Origin: UBA11524 sp965646445
GTDB lineage: Bacteria; Bacillota; Clostridia; Christensenellales; Aristaeellaceae
Length of the DNA stretch: 64,000 nt
Direction of reading: 5' to 3'
Assembly (NCBI GenBank): GCA_965646445.1
Contig: CBFFZW010000005.1
Coordinates: 1-64,000, forward strand
This document shows positions 55,629-64,000 of the stretch, in pieces. Both the position numbers and the translations under genes were made by a program. The notes below the pieces were generated by a model, which worked only from the letters and a program-made list of their open reading frames with translations, was not told where the DNA came from and ran no database searches. Position 1 is the stretch's first letter. Each line of letters opens with the position of its first letter.

Positions 55629-57534
55629 GCGTTTATGGGCGCTTGCACTGGCGGGGCTGCTGCTTTGCGGCGGCCCCGTTTGTGCTCATGGGGAGGAGGC
55701 GCGTAACGTGCGCGTGGATTTTTCAAGGCATACAGGCATTCCGCTGTTCAAGCGGCAGAATACCTTTTCCGTTTCCTATTCCTTCGGCATCACGGGGGAC
55801 AGCGCCGCGTTCATGAAGGCGGCGCCGCTTTTGCGGGAGCTGCGCAGCGAGAGCATGCGGGTTGATCTGTCAATGGGCAACGGCGGCCTGGGGCAGTTTC
55901 TGGCCCAGGGTACGGCGGAAAGCATGACTCATTCCTTCGCCGCCCTGGACATGCTCATGAAGCAGCTGTACCAGAACGGCACCGCGCCCTACTTCTCCTA
56001 TGGCTACATGCCGAAGAGCCTTCAGCCGGAGGGCGGGAGCTTCCGTTCGGCCCCGGCGGATGTCCGGGCCTGGGGACGGCTGTGCGGCGACATCGCGGCC
56101 CATTACGCGGAAAAGGGCTGGCCTCTGGCGGCGCATGAGATCTGGAACGAGCCCGACCTTGTCAACGATCAGGGCAGGCACGTCTTCTTCAGCGGCGATT
56201 GGGAGGACTATATCGCGATGTACGACCAGGGCGTCCGCGGCATCCGGGCAGGCAATCCTCTGGCGACGGTGGGCGGGCTTTCCCTGGCCTTCCTGAACCT
56301 TTTTGAGCCGGGCGGGGGCATCCACGCTTTCCTGAAGCATGTCCGGGATGAGGCGCTGCCGCTGGATTTCATCTCCTACCACAACTACGGCACAAGCCGC
56401 TACCTGAACGACACCCGCATCATCAACGGCATCCTGGCGGGCTATGGCGATACGTTCAGCGGAACGGGGCTGCACATCAATGAGTTCCATGTGGTGGATG
56501 ATATTACGAACATCACGCCTGAGGAATCAAGCTGCGCGGACAGCGCGTCGCTGATGCTTCACGCCATCGCCAATCTGGTGGAGATGCCCACGATTACCTC
56601 AGTTAACTGGGCCACCTGGCGGGATAACGGCGAGGGGCTGAACATGGTGGATAACCAGACCGGCGAGCGCTTTGCCACCCACCACGCCCTTCGGCTGTAC
56701 AACGATCTGCCCGTGGATCGCGTGGCCTTTGAGGGCGAAGGCAGCGTCAAGGGGCTGGCGGCGGCGGACGGCGACCGGGCGGGGGTGCTGCTGTTCACGC
56801 GGCGGGTATCGGAGCAGCCGGTCAGGGCCGAGCTGGCGCAGGTTCCCTTTGACAGGGCGGATATGGTGGTCTACGCCATCGACCAGGAGCATTCCAGCGT
56901 GCTGGACGGCTGCGAGAGCGACGCGCTGGCCGTCGTTGACCGGCGGGACAACGTGGACACGAAAAACCTGGTGTGGGAAGGAACCCTGGCGCGCAGGGGC
57001 ATCCTGTACATCAGGCTGACGCCCGCCGGGCAGGCGGACGATGCCGCGCCCGTATGGGCCATGGAGGGGGATGTGCCCGTCAATGGCGGCGTAGCCACGG
57101 TGCTTCGACGGGAATACTATTTCGGTGACCGCGGTACCACCGCGTTTTCCGAGCTTGACCTGGGCACCATGACCGCCTGGGCCGGCATGGGTGACGCGAA
57201 GACCGGTATGGCCCGGGGTTCCGCCGTGCTGGCGAATCTGCCCCCGCGGCTGACGTTCACCCCCACGCTTTACGGCACACCGAATGAAGGCGCGGCCTTC
57301 TTCCTCTACGCCGAGTACACCGACGCGCAGGGGAAAACCACGCGGCGGGCCATGGCGTCCGGCGACGCGGCGTACAGGCCGGAGGGCTTCGGGGATACCC
57401 CGGTTCAGCCGCTGCCCCTGGAGGATGCCTTTGCCCTGGAAACCCCGGAGGGCTTCGACGGCACGGTGAAGCTGACCTGGGGCATGGAAAACGCCGGCGA
57501 GGACGTGACCATGAAGCTGCGCATGAGCCGATGA
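55621..57534 (+). CDS. GH39-like glycosidase
   Basis: 637 residues from a TTG overlapping the preceding stop by eight bases, with GGGAGAG upstream. A signal peptide (KRLWALALAGLLLCGGPVCA) leads to a TIM barrel with the clan GH-A acid/base Glu in HEIWNEPDL (about 178) and the putative nucleophile Glu in LHINEFHVV (about 286). This matches GH39, known for beta-xylosidases and alpha-L-iduronidases; the exact specificity cannot be read here. The C-terminal 230 residues form beta domains. Secreted, so it would act on polymers outside the cell. Confidence 0.85.
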   Translation: MSKRLWALALAGLLLCGGPVCAHGEEARNVRVDFSRHTGIPLFKRQNTFSVSYSFGITGDSAAFMKAAPLLRELRSESMRVDLSMGNGGLGQFLAQGTAESMTHSFAALDMLMKQLYQNGTAPYFSYGYMPKSLQPEGGSFRSAPADVRAWGRLCGDIAAHYAEKGWPLAAHEIWNEPDLVNDQGRHVFFSGDWEDYIAMYDQGVRGIRAGNPLATVGGLSLAFLNLFEPGGGIHAFLKHVRDEALPLDFISYHNYGTSRYLNDTRIINGILAGYGDTFSGTGLHINEFHVVDDITNITPEESSCADSASLMLHAIANLVEMPTITSVNWATWRDNGEGLNMVDNQTGERFATHHALRLYNDLPVDRVAFEGEGSVKGLAAADGDRAGVLLFTRRVSEQPVRAELAQVPFDRADMVVYAIDQEHSSVLDGCESDALAVVDRRDNVDTKNLVWEGTLARRGILYIRLTPAGQADDAAPVWAMEGDVPVNGGVATVLRREYYFGDRGTTAFSELDLGTMTAWAGMGDAKTGMARGSAVLANLPPRLTFTPTLYGTPNEGAAFFLYAEYTDAQGKTTRRAMASGDAAYRPEGFGDTPVQPLPLEDAFALETPEGFDGTVKLTWGMENAGEDVTMKLRMSR

Positions 57535-57559
57535 ATCAGGCTGAAAGGAAGAGACGAGC

Positions 57560-59539
57560 ATGAATTATTTTACGGCGGAGGGCGGGGCCCTTGTATATCG
57601 CAACGCGGGGGAGGAAATGCGCCTGATCCCCTGGGGAAGCAACAGCCTGCGGGTGATGGCGCGGCTTCAGCAGCCCATTGAGATGACGGACTGGGCGCTG
57701 CTGCCCCAGGAGGCGTGCGAGGCGGACATCCGCGTGGAGGCGTATCACGCGGAGATCCGCAACGGCCTGCTTTGGGCCAGCCTGGATATTTCGCGGGCCA
57801 GCGGACAATGCCGCGTGACCTACCGTCGCGCTGACGGCGAGGTGCTCCTGCGGGAGATCGGCCACGGGGGCGCGCTGCACCTGGCGGCCCGGCGGTTTCA
57901 GCCCCACATCGGGGGCGATTTTGCCCTGACCGTCGCCTTCGACGGCCTGGACGAGCGGCTCTACGGTCTGGGGCAGTATCAGACGGATCAGATGAACCTG
58001 AAGCACGGCGTTTTCGAGCTGGCCCACCGCAATTCCCAGGCCAGCGTGCCGTTTGTGGTGTCCAGCCGGGGCTATGGCTTCCTGTGGCACAACCCCGCCA
58101 TCGGCCAGGTGGCCTTTGGCAAAAACCGCACGGAATGGCGGGCCGAATCCACCAAGCAGATGGATTACTGGATCACCGCCGGGGAGGATTTCCGCGCCAT
58201 CAGCCGCCAGTATGCCCAGGCGACGGGCTTCGCGCCGATGATGCCGGACTATGCCCTGGGCTTCTGGCAGTGCAAGCTGCGCTACTGGAACCAGGAGCAG
58301 CTGCTGGATGTGGCGCGGGAGTACAAGCGGCGCGGCATTCAGCTGGACGTGATTGTGTGCGACTTCTTCCACTGGCCGAAGATGGGGGACTTCCGCTTTG
58401 ACGAGGAGTTCTTCCCCGACCACGCCGCCATGGTGCGGGAGCTCAGGGACATGGGCGTGGAGCTAATGGTTTCCGTGTGGCCGCAGGTGGATCTGACCAG
58501 CGAAAACTACGCGGAAATGCGCCAGCAGGGCCTGCTGGTTCGGGCGGAGCGCGGCGAGCAGATCGGCATGCGCTTCGGCGGGGACAGTATGTTCTACGAT
58601 GCCACCAACCCGCGGGCCCGGCAGTATGTATGGGCCAAATGCCGGGAGAACTATGGTCAATTGGGCATCCGCCTGTTCTGGCTGGACGAGGCTGAACCTG
58701 AGTACGGAACCTATGACTTTGGCAACTACCGCTACCATCTGGGCAGCAATCTGCAGGTGGGCAACGTCTATCCGCAGCTGTTCTCACGCGGGTTCTACGA
58801 GGGCCGCCGGGAAAGCGGCGATACCGAGATTGTCAACCTGGTGCGCTGCGCCTGGGCAGGAAGCCAGCGCTACGGCGCGCTGGTGTGGTCGGGGGACATC
58901 GCCAGCAGCTGGGAGGCCTTCCGCTGCCAGGTAAAGGCCGGACTGAACATGGGCATGGCGGGCATCCCCTGGTGGACCACCGACATCGGCGGCTTCACCG
59001 GCGGCGACCCGGAGGACCCGGGCTTCCGGGAGCTGCTGGCCCGGTGGTTCGCCTGGGGCGCCTTCTGCCCGGTGATGCGCCTGCACGGCGACAGAAAGCC
59101 CACGACGCACCTGAAGCGGGCGGACGGCGCGCCCTACCTGTATACCGGCGGGGACAATGAAATCTGGAGCTTTGGCCCGGAAATGGAGGAAATCCTCCGA
59201 GGCTTCATTGTCCTGCGGGAGGCGATGAGGCCGTATGTCAGGTCGCTGATGGCCCAGGCCCACACCCAGGGCGCGCCGGTGATGCGGCCGCTGTTCTACG
59301 AATTCCCGGAGGATCAGCGCTGCTGGGAAATCGAGGATGAATACTGCTTTGGCTCGGATATGCTGGTGGCCCCCGTGATGGCGCCCGGCCTGAGGGAGCG
59401 GACGGTTTACCTGCCCCAGGGGGTCAGATGGCGTCACGCCTTCACCGGCGAATGGTTTGACGGCGGACAGCATGTGACGGTTTCCGCGCCCCTGGACACC
59501 ATTCCGGCGTTCCTGCGGGAGGGCCATAAGCGCTGGTAA
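57560..59539 (+). CDS. GH31 alpha-glycosidase (intact paralogue)
   Basis: 659 residues. Complete family 31 enzyme: N-terminal beta domain (LYGLGQYQTDQMNLKHG), barrel with the nucleophile Asp in FWLDEAEPEYGTYDF and the acid/base Asp in VWSGDIASSW, then the C-terminal strands (PVMRPLFYEFPEDQRCW). Same layout and many identical motifs as the frameshifted gene at 15289-17311, so this pair are paralogues. No signal peptide, so it works on imported oligosaccharides after the outside enzymes. AAAGGAAGAG precedes the ATG; 25 bases after GH39. Confidence 0.95.
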   Translation: MNYFTAEGGALVYRNAGEEMRLIPWGSNSLRVMARLQQPIEMTDWALLPQEACEADIRVEAYHAEIRNGLLWASLDISRASGQCRVTYRRADGEVLLREIGHGGALHLAARRFQPHIGGDFALTVAFDGLDERLYGLGQYQTDQMNLKHGVFELAHRNSQASVPFVVSSRGYGFLWHNPAIGQVAFGKNRTEWRAESTKQMDYWITAGEDFRAISRQYAQATGFAPMMPDYALGFWQCKLRYWNQEQLLDVAREYKRRGIQLDVIVCDFFHWPKMGDFRFDEEFFPDHAAMVRELRDMGVELMVSVWPQVDLTSENYAEMRQQGLLVRAERGEQIGMRFGGDSMFYDATNPRARQYVWAKCRENYGQLGIRLFWLDEAEPEYGTYDFGNYRYHLGSNLQVGNVYPQLFSRGFYEGRRESGDTEIVNLVRCAWAGSQRYGALVWSGDIASSWEAFRCQVKAGLNMGMAGIPWWTTDIGGFTGGDPEDPGFRELLARWFAWGAFCPVMRLHGDRKPTTHLKRADGAPYLYTGGDNEIWSFGPEMEEILRGFIVLREAMRPYVRSLMAQAHTQGAPVMRPLFYEFPEDQRCWEIEDEYCFGSDMLVAPVMAPGLRERTVYLPQGVRWRHAFTGEWFDGGQHVTVSAPLDTIPAFLREGHKRW

Positions 59540-59763
59540 GGATTTCCTGAACGCTCATGAGAAGGAATCAATTGTTATAGAAATCACATCATTTCCCGGT
59601 TGCCGTAAAATAGCTATACTGTTATACTTAAAAAGAAATTTGGTATATTTCTTCCCTGTTTTGACATGAGAGCGACGATAAGAAGCGAAAGAAAGCAAAA
59701 ATATCGGCTGCCAAGGCAGCAAGTACCGCGAATCAATTGTACGAATGCCGGGAGTGAGGAAAC
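59540..59763 (+). promoter_or_regulatory. Promoter region of the CBM-fused binding-protein operon
   Basis: TTGCCG (59600-59605), 17 bases, TATACT (59623-59628). The sequence AATCAATTGT occurs at 59566-59575 and again at 59731-59740, on either side of the promoter, and a GCTGCC/GGCAGC hairpin sits at about 59707-59720 in the leader. The repeated 10-mer could be an operator pair. A TTGACA at 59661-59666 has no good -10 partner. Confidence 0.55.
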
Positions 59764-62562
59764 GTGCGGATGAAAAGATGGCTGGTCGGACTGATGGCGC
59801 TGATGGCGCTGCTGATGGTCGGAGGCGCGTGGGCTGAGGACGGCGGCAGTCAGCGTGTTCGCTATGTGGAATATTCGGCGGAAAAGTCCAATTTGCCCCG
59901 GCCGGACGCGGTGATCCAGGCCACGCCCCAGGGGGAGACGACCCTTGTGGCCGGCCGGGAAGCCTGCCTGGCGCAGGAGGAGGAAAGCATCGTGTATGCC
60001 TTCACCTGCGCCCAGGCCGGGCTGTATCAGCTGCGGCTGAGCTATTATCCCGTGGAAGCCCGGGGCCTAAATATCGAGTACGCCCTGCTCATCGACGGGG
60101 AATCGCCCTTTACCGAGGCGCGGTACAACACGCTCTACCGCATCTGGGAGGATGACGCCGCTCCCGGCTCCCTGCGCGACGCCGCCGGAAACGACATCAT
60201 CCCCGGCCAGCATGAGGCTCCCGCCTGGGTGGAAGCGCTGGTGGAGGATCATACCGGCGCCTACGACGCGCCGTATCTGTTCTACCTGTCCGAGGGCGAC
60301 CACACCCTGACGCTGACGGCCCGCCGGGAAACCCTGGCCGTGGCGGAGGCGGCGTTCCTCAACACGCGCGAGCCTGCCGCCTATGCCCAGGTGGTGGAGG
60401 CCTACCAGGCCGCGGGCTATCAGGCCGCACCCTTTGACGTTCTGACCCTGGAAGCGGAGCAGGCGGCCCGGAAGTCCGATACCGTGCTTTACGGCCGCAC
60501 CGACCGCTCCTCGCCGCTGACCACGCCCTACAGCACCATGCAGACGCGGCTGAACACCATCGGCGGAAGCAGCTGGGGCACCCAGGGCCAGTGGATCGAG
60601 TGGGAATTTGATGTGCCCGCGGACGGCCTGTACCGCCTGGCCTTCCGCGGACGGCAGGACGTGCTCAGCGGCTCGTTCACCACCAGGAAAATCTACATCG
60701 ACGGCGCGCTGCCCTTCGCCGAGCTGGCGGATGTGCGCGTCAACTACGACATGAACTGGCAGATGGTCGAGCTGCCCTATGACCTTTACCTGACGGCGGG
60801 CCGCCACACCCTGCGCATGGAAGCGACCATCGGCAGGCTGTCGGAAATTGTGTCCCTGGCGGACGAGGCGGTTTATCAGCTGAACGCGGCCTACCGCAAA
60901 ATCGTGATGATGACCGGCACCTCGCCGGATACCTACCGGGACTATCAGCTGGATGTGAACATCCCCGAGGTGTTCGACATCTTTGCCCGGCAGGCCGAGG
61001 CGCTGGCCCGCTGCGATGAAATGCTGGTGGAGATGACCGGCGGCCGGGGCAGCATGAACGGCATTCTGCAAACCATGTCCCAGCAGCTCCGGGACTTTGT
61101 GGAAAAGCCCGAAACCGTTCAGAAGCGGCTGAAGACGTACAAGGACAACGTGGGCTCCCTGGGCGCGTGGCTGGTGCAGATGAAGCAGCTGCCCCTGGAG
61201 ATCGACAAGATCTATATCCTCGGCGGGGAAGCGCCCGCGCTGCCTCAGGCGGAAGCGGGCCTGGGCGCGCAGCTGGCGCATGAAATGGGGCTGTTCCATT
61301 CCTCCTTCGTGGTGGACTACGCCGTGATCGGCGCGCTGGACGACAGCCGGGAGAAGCGCTCCGTGGAGGTGTGGGTCTCCGCGGGCCGGGATCAGGCCAA
61401 CATCATCAAGCAGCTCATTGACAACTCCTTTACGCCTCAGAGCAACATCACCGTGAACCTCAAGCTGGTGCAGGGGCAGCTGATGAACGCCACCGCCTCC
61501 GGCCAGGGCCCGGACGTGGTGCTGCAGCTGGGCAACTCCGAGCCCGTGAACTACGCGGTGCGCAAGGCGGCCTACGACCTGACCCGATTTGCGGATTATG
61601 AGGAGGTCGCCTCCCGCTTCCGCCCCAGCGCCATGACGCCCTACGAGCTGGAAGGCGGCGTGTATGCCCTGCCGGAAACCCAGACCTTCTCCGTGATGTT
61701 CTACCGAACCGATGTTTTGGAGGAGCTGGGGCTGACCGTGCCGGACACCTGGGAGGAAATGTTCCATGTGGTGGGCCGCCTTCAGCGCAAGAACATGACC
61801 GCGGGCATTCAGCCGCCCAACAGCATCGCGGGCAACTATACCGCGCTCTCCTCCATGGCGATGCTCCTGTATCAGCGGGGCGGAGAAATGTATCTGGACG
61901 GCAACACCCGCAGCGGATTGGATTCCCTGGAGGCCAAGGAGGCCTTCTCCATGTGGGTGTCCCTGTACGCCGACTATGAGCTTCCCGTGAAGTACGACGC
62001 CCTCACGCGCTTCCGCAGCGGCGAGATGCCCATCGTCATCGAGGACTTCACCTTCTACAACATGCTGCAGGTGGCCGCGCCGGAAATCCGGGGCATGTGG
62101 GACTTCGTCCGGGTGCCCGGTACCGTGCGGGAGGATGGCCGGGTGGATCACAGCGTGTCGGGGACGGGCATCTGCTGCATGATGCTGGACGGCGCCGAGG
62201 ACAAGGACGCGGCCTGGGAATTCATGAAGTGGTGGACCAGCGCGGAGGTGCAGACCCAGTACGGCAAGGATATCGAGAACCAGCTGGGCGTCTCTGCCCG
62301 GTATCCGTCGGCAAATGTCGAGGCCTTCGCCAGCATGCCCTGGTCGGCGGCGGAGCTGGGGATCCTCAACGCGGAATGGATCAACGTCCGGGGCATCCCG
62401 GAGGTGCCGGGCGGCTACTTCACCTCCCGCCACCTGAACAACGCCTTCCGCCGCGTCATCAACTATCATGAGGATCCGGGGGAGACGCTGCTGGATTATG
62501 TGAAGAACATCAACGATGAGATCACGGCCAAACGTCGGGAGTTTGGATTGGAGGCACGGTAA
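59764..62562 (+). CDS. Sugar-binding protein fused to carbohydrate-binding-like domains
   Basis: 932 residues. Signal peptide (MKRWLVGLMALMALLMVGGAWA, no lipobox Cys), two CBM6/35-like jelly rolls (about 30-205 and 225-365; the second has IEWEFDVPADGLYRLAFRGR and YDLYLTAGRHTLRMEA), a helical linker (about 370-525) and a family 1 solute-binding domain (about 535-930; SVEVWVSAGRDQANII, TPYELEGGVYALPETQTF, VRVPGTVREDG). The fusion would hold the polymer near the importer while delivering released sugars. Followed directly by two permeases. GTG 59764 or ATG 59770 could start it (GGGAGTGAGGA upstream). Confidence 0.88.
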   Translation: MRMKRWLVGLMALMALLMVGGAWAEDGGSQRVRYVEYSAEKSNLPRPDAVIQATPQGETTLVAGREACLAQEEESIVYAFTCAQAGLYQLRLSYYPVEARGLNIEYALLIDGESPFTEARYNTLYRIWEDDAAPGSLRDAAGNDIIPGQHEAPAWVEALVEDHTGAYDAPYLFYLSEGDHTLTLTARRETLAVAEAAFLNTREPAAYAQVVEAYQAAGYQAAPFDVLTLEAEQAARKSDTVLYGRTDRSSPLTTPYSTMQTRLNTIGGSSWGTQGQWIEWEFDVPADGLYRLAFRGRQDVLSGSFTTRKIYIDGALPFAELADVRVNYDMNWQMVELPYDLYLTAGRHTLRMEATIGRLSEIVSLADEAVYQLNAAYRKIVMMTGTSPDTYRDYQLDVNIPEVFDIFARQAEALARCDEMLVEMTGGRGSMNGILQTMSQQLRDFVEKPETVQKRLKTYKDNVGSLGAWLVQMKQLPLEIDKIYILGGEAPALPQAEAGLGAQLAHEMGLFHSSFVVDYAVIGALDDSREKRSVEVWVSAGRDQANIIKQLIDNSFTPQSNITVNLKLVQGQLMNATASGQGPDVVLQLGNSEPVNYAVRKAAYDLTRFADYEEVASRFRPSAMTPYELEGGVYALPETQTFSVMFYRTDVLEELGLTVPDTWEEMFHVVGRLQRKNMTAGIQPPNSIAGNYTALSSMAMLLYQRGGEMYLDGNTRSGLDSLEAKEAFSMWVSLYADYELPVKYDALTRFRSGEMPIVIEDFTFYNMLQVAAPEIRGMWDFVRVPGTVREDGRVDHSVSGTGICCMMLDGAEDKDAAWEFMKWWTSAEVQTQYGKDIENQLGVSARYPSANVEAFASMPWSAAELGILNAEWINVRGIPEVPGGYFTSRHLNNAFRRVINYHEDPGETLLDYVKNINDEITAKRREFGLEAR

Positions 62563-62563
62563 G

Positions 62564-63463
62564 ATGACGAGGGATACGCTCTGGGGGAAAATCAGGAAAA
62601 ACAAGGTATCCTATCTGATGCTGGCGCCGTACATGACGCTGTTCATCGTGTTCACCGTGGCGCCGGTGCTGATCTCCATGGGCCTGAGCTTCACCAGCTT
62701 CAACCTGTTCGAGGCGCCCCGCTTCGCGTTCCTGGACAATTACAGAAGCCTGTTCCTGCACGACGAGGTCTTTCTGACGGCGCTGCGCAACACCATGGTC
62801 ATCGCCGTCATTACCGGCCCGGTGAGCTATGCCGCCTGCTTCCTGCTGGCGTGGATGATTACCGACTTCAAGCCCTTTCCCCGGGCCGTGCTGACGACAA
62901 TCTTCTACGCGCCCTCCATTTCCGGCGCGGTGTTCATGATCTGGCAGATCATGTTCTCCTCCGACAGCTACGGCTACATCAACTCCATCCTGACGACCCT
63001 GGGCATCATCAACGATCCCATCCTCTGGCTGGAGGACGGGCGCTACATCCTCTCGGTGGTCATCATCGTTTCCCTGTGGCTGAGCCTGGGCACCTCGTTC
63101 CTGTCCTTTATCGCCGGCCTTCAGAATGTGGACAGAACCCTCTACGAGGCCGGCAGCGTGGACGGCATCACCAACCGCTGGCAGGAGCTGTGGTACATCA
63201 CCCTGCCCTCCATGCGCCCTCAGCTGATGTTCGGTGCGGTGATGCAGATCACCACCGCCTTTGGCGCGGGCGATGTCAGCGCCAAGCTGGCGGGTCTGCC
63301 ATCGGTGGACTACGCCGCCCACACCATTGTCAACCACATCACCGACTACGGCTATACGCGCTTTGAGATGGGCTATGCCTCCGCCGTGGCCGTCATCCTG
63401 TTTGTCCTGATGGTGGGCAGCAACAAGCTGGTGCAGAGGATGCTCAGAAAGGTGGGCAGCTGA
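62564..63463 (+). CDS. Sugar ABC transporter permease, MalF type
   Basis: 299 residues, six membrane segments beginning LMLAPYMTLFIVFTVAPVLI. EAA loop TLYEAGSVDGITNRWQELWYITLPS; the aligned Ala-Ala is Ala-Gly here, common in this subfamily. The ATG at 62564 follows GGAGG and comes one base after the binding-protein stop. Channel half for the CBM-fused binding protein. Confidence 0.93.
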   Translation: MTRDTLWGKIRKNKVSYLMLAPYMTLFIVFTVAPVLISMGLSFTSFNLFEAPRFAFLDNYRSLFLHDEVFLTALRNTMVIAVITGPVSYAACFLLAWMITDFKPFPRAVLTTIFYAPSISGAVFMIWQIMFSSDSYGYINSILTTLGIINDPILWLEDGRYILSVVIIVSLWLSLGTSFLSFIAGLQNVDRTLYEAGSVDGITNRWQELWYITLPSMRPQLMFGAVMQITTAFGAGDVSAKLAGLPSVDYAAHTIVNHITDYGYTRFEMGYASAVAVILFVLMVGSNKLVQRMLRKVGS

Positions 63464-64000
63464 TGAGACAGAAGACGCACAAGCGCACGGCCGCGCGTAT
63501 CAACCGTAGCCGCGCGGGCAATATCGTGACGGTGTTTTTCCTGCTGGTGCTGGGCGCGTTCATGCTGCTGCCGCTGGTGTTCGTGGTGAGCAATGCCTTC
63601 AAGCCCCTGGACGAGCTGTTCATCTACCCGCCCAAGCTGCTGGTGAACAAGCCCACCCTGGACAACTTCCGGGACATGGCCAAGCTGATGAACCAATCCT
63701 GGGTGCCCTTCTCGCGCTACCTGTTCAACACGGTGGCCCTCACGGCGCTGGGCACGCTGCTGCACCTGATCTTCGCCTCCCTGGCGGCCTACCCCCTGGC
63801 GCGGCACCAGTTCCCCGGGCGCAACCTGATCTTCAGCGCCATCGTGCTGTCGCTGATGTTCTCCCCGGCGGTGACGCAGATTCCCAGCTACATCATCATT
63901 TCCAACATCGGCCTGCTGGACACCTTCTGGGCGACGCTGCTTCCGGCCATCCAGTATTCCCTGGGCCTGTACCTCATCAAGCAGTTCATGGAGACGCTGC
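63463..64000 (+). CDS. Sugar ABC transporter permease, MalG type, cut by the window edge
   Basis: The ATG at 63463 shares its A with the TGA of the preceding gene. 179 codons are open to the window end: a basic start (MRQKTHKRTAARINRSRAGN), a membrane segment (VFFLLVLGAFMLLPLVFVV), the family's SNAFKPLDELFIYPPKLLVN, then two to three more segments up to FMETL just before the expected EAA loop. It completes the channel with the MalF-type subunit. Confidence 0.9.
   Translation, partial: MRQKTHKRTAARINRSRAGNIVTVFFLLVLGAFMLLPLVFVVSNAFKPLDELFIYPPKLLVNKPTLDNFRDMAKLMNQSWVPFSRYLFNTVALTALGTLLHLIFASLAAYPLARHQFPGRNLIFSAIVLSLMFSPAVTQIPSYIIISNIGLLDTFWATLLPAIQYSLGLYLIKQFMETL

Noticed and set aside
60067..62604. 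845-residue open frame on the minus strand
   Set aside because: Exactly opposes the CBM-fused binding protein and has shadow-like composition (His/Arg/Gly-rich).
1..64000. CRISPR arrays, tRNA or rRNA genes, insertion sequences, prophage genes
   Set aside because: No evenly spaced repeats, no cloverleaf or rRNA motifs and no transposase or phage proteins were found in either strand by reading.

Overview
The window is GC-rich and densely coded, mostly with leading AAGGAGG-type ribosome binding sites. Its content points to an anaerobic, polysaccharide-degrading member of the Clostridia: a DUF3794+LysM protein of the SipL type (linked to endospores), a TelA/XpaC pair, YesM-type kinases with AraC partners, and several LplB/LplC and MalF/MalG-type sugar ABC importers packed among GH31, GH39, GH172 and GH9-like enzymes. 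I cannot fix the genus; a gut or rumen lineage is an inference.

Region 1 (1-14.3 kb) is mainly housekeeping: start of an unknown gene, coaE, a TPM/LemA-like pair, telA-xpaC, the SipL-like gene, a MarR-MATE drug-efflux pair, a YdeI-like gene, ispE, a compact operon (MBL hydrolase, DUF1934, an unknown protein, second MBL hydrolase) and a flotillin. Between ispE and the MBL operon lies a 200-base stretch made almost entirely of hairpins.

Region 2 (14.3-24.6 kb) is a carbohydrate locus: a GH31/D-hydroxyacid dehydrogenase operon diverges from an ABC sugar importer, a FAD oxidoreductase and a two-component system. The shared promoter region holds six copies of the pentamer TCAAC/GTTGA. Region 3 (24.6-29.9 kb) has peptide deformylase, a YaiI-type protein, CTP synthase and two secreted proteins of unknown function. 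Region 4 (29.9-31.9 kb) looks AT-richer than its surroundings and holds an ABC exporter preceded by a 26-codon ORF and a promoter bracketed by two palindromes. Region 5 (31.9-40.3 kb) has a CNNM/CorC-type protein, DegV, a 1573-residue secreted protein with nine SdrD_B-like repeats, a small membrane protein and an acetyltransferase.

Region 6 (40.5-64 kb) is a large glycan-utilisation region: GH9-like protein with an LplB/LplC importer and binding protein; a broken segment in which an inverted fragment of a response regulator sits inside a glycosidase gene; GH172; a YesM-like kinase and AraC regulator; a binding protein with LamG, GH39 and GH31; and a binding protein fused to carbohydrate-binding-like domains, followed by two permeases, the last cut by the window edge.

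Two cautions. At least seven conserved genes are interrupted by one- or two-base shifts, several in or next to short homopolymers, which suggests uncorrected sequencing indels as much as true pseudogenes. The join at 47.3-48.0 kb could be a misassembly. None of the four sugar-binding proteins has a lipobox cysteine, which is unusual for a Gram-positive cell.
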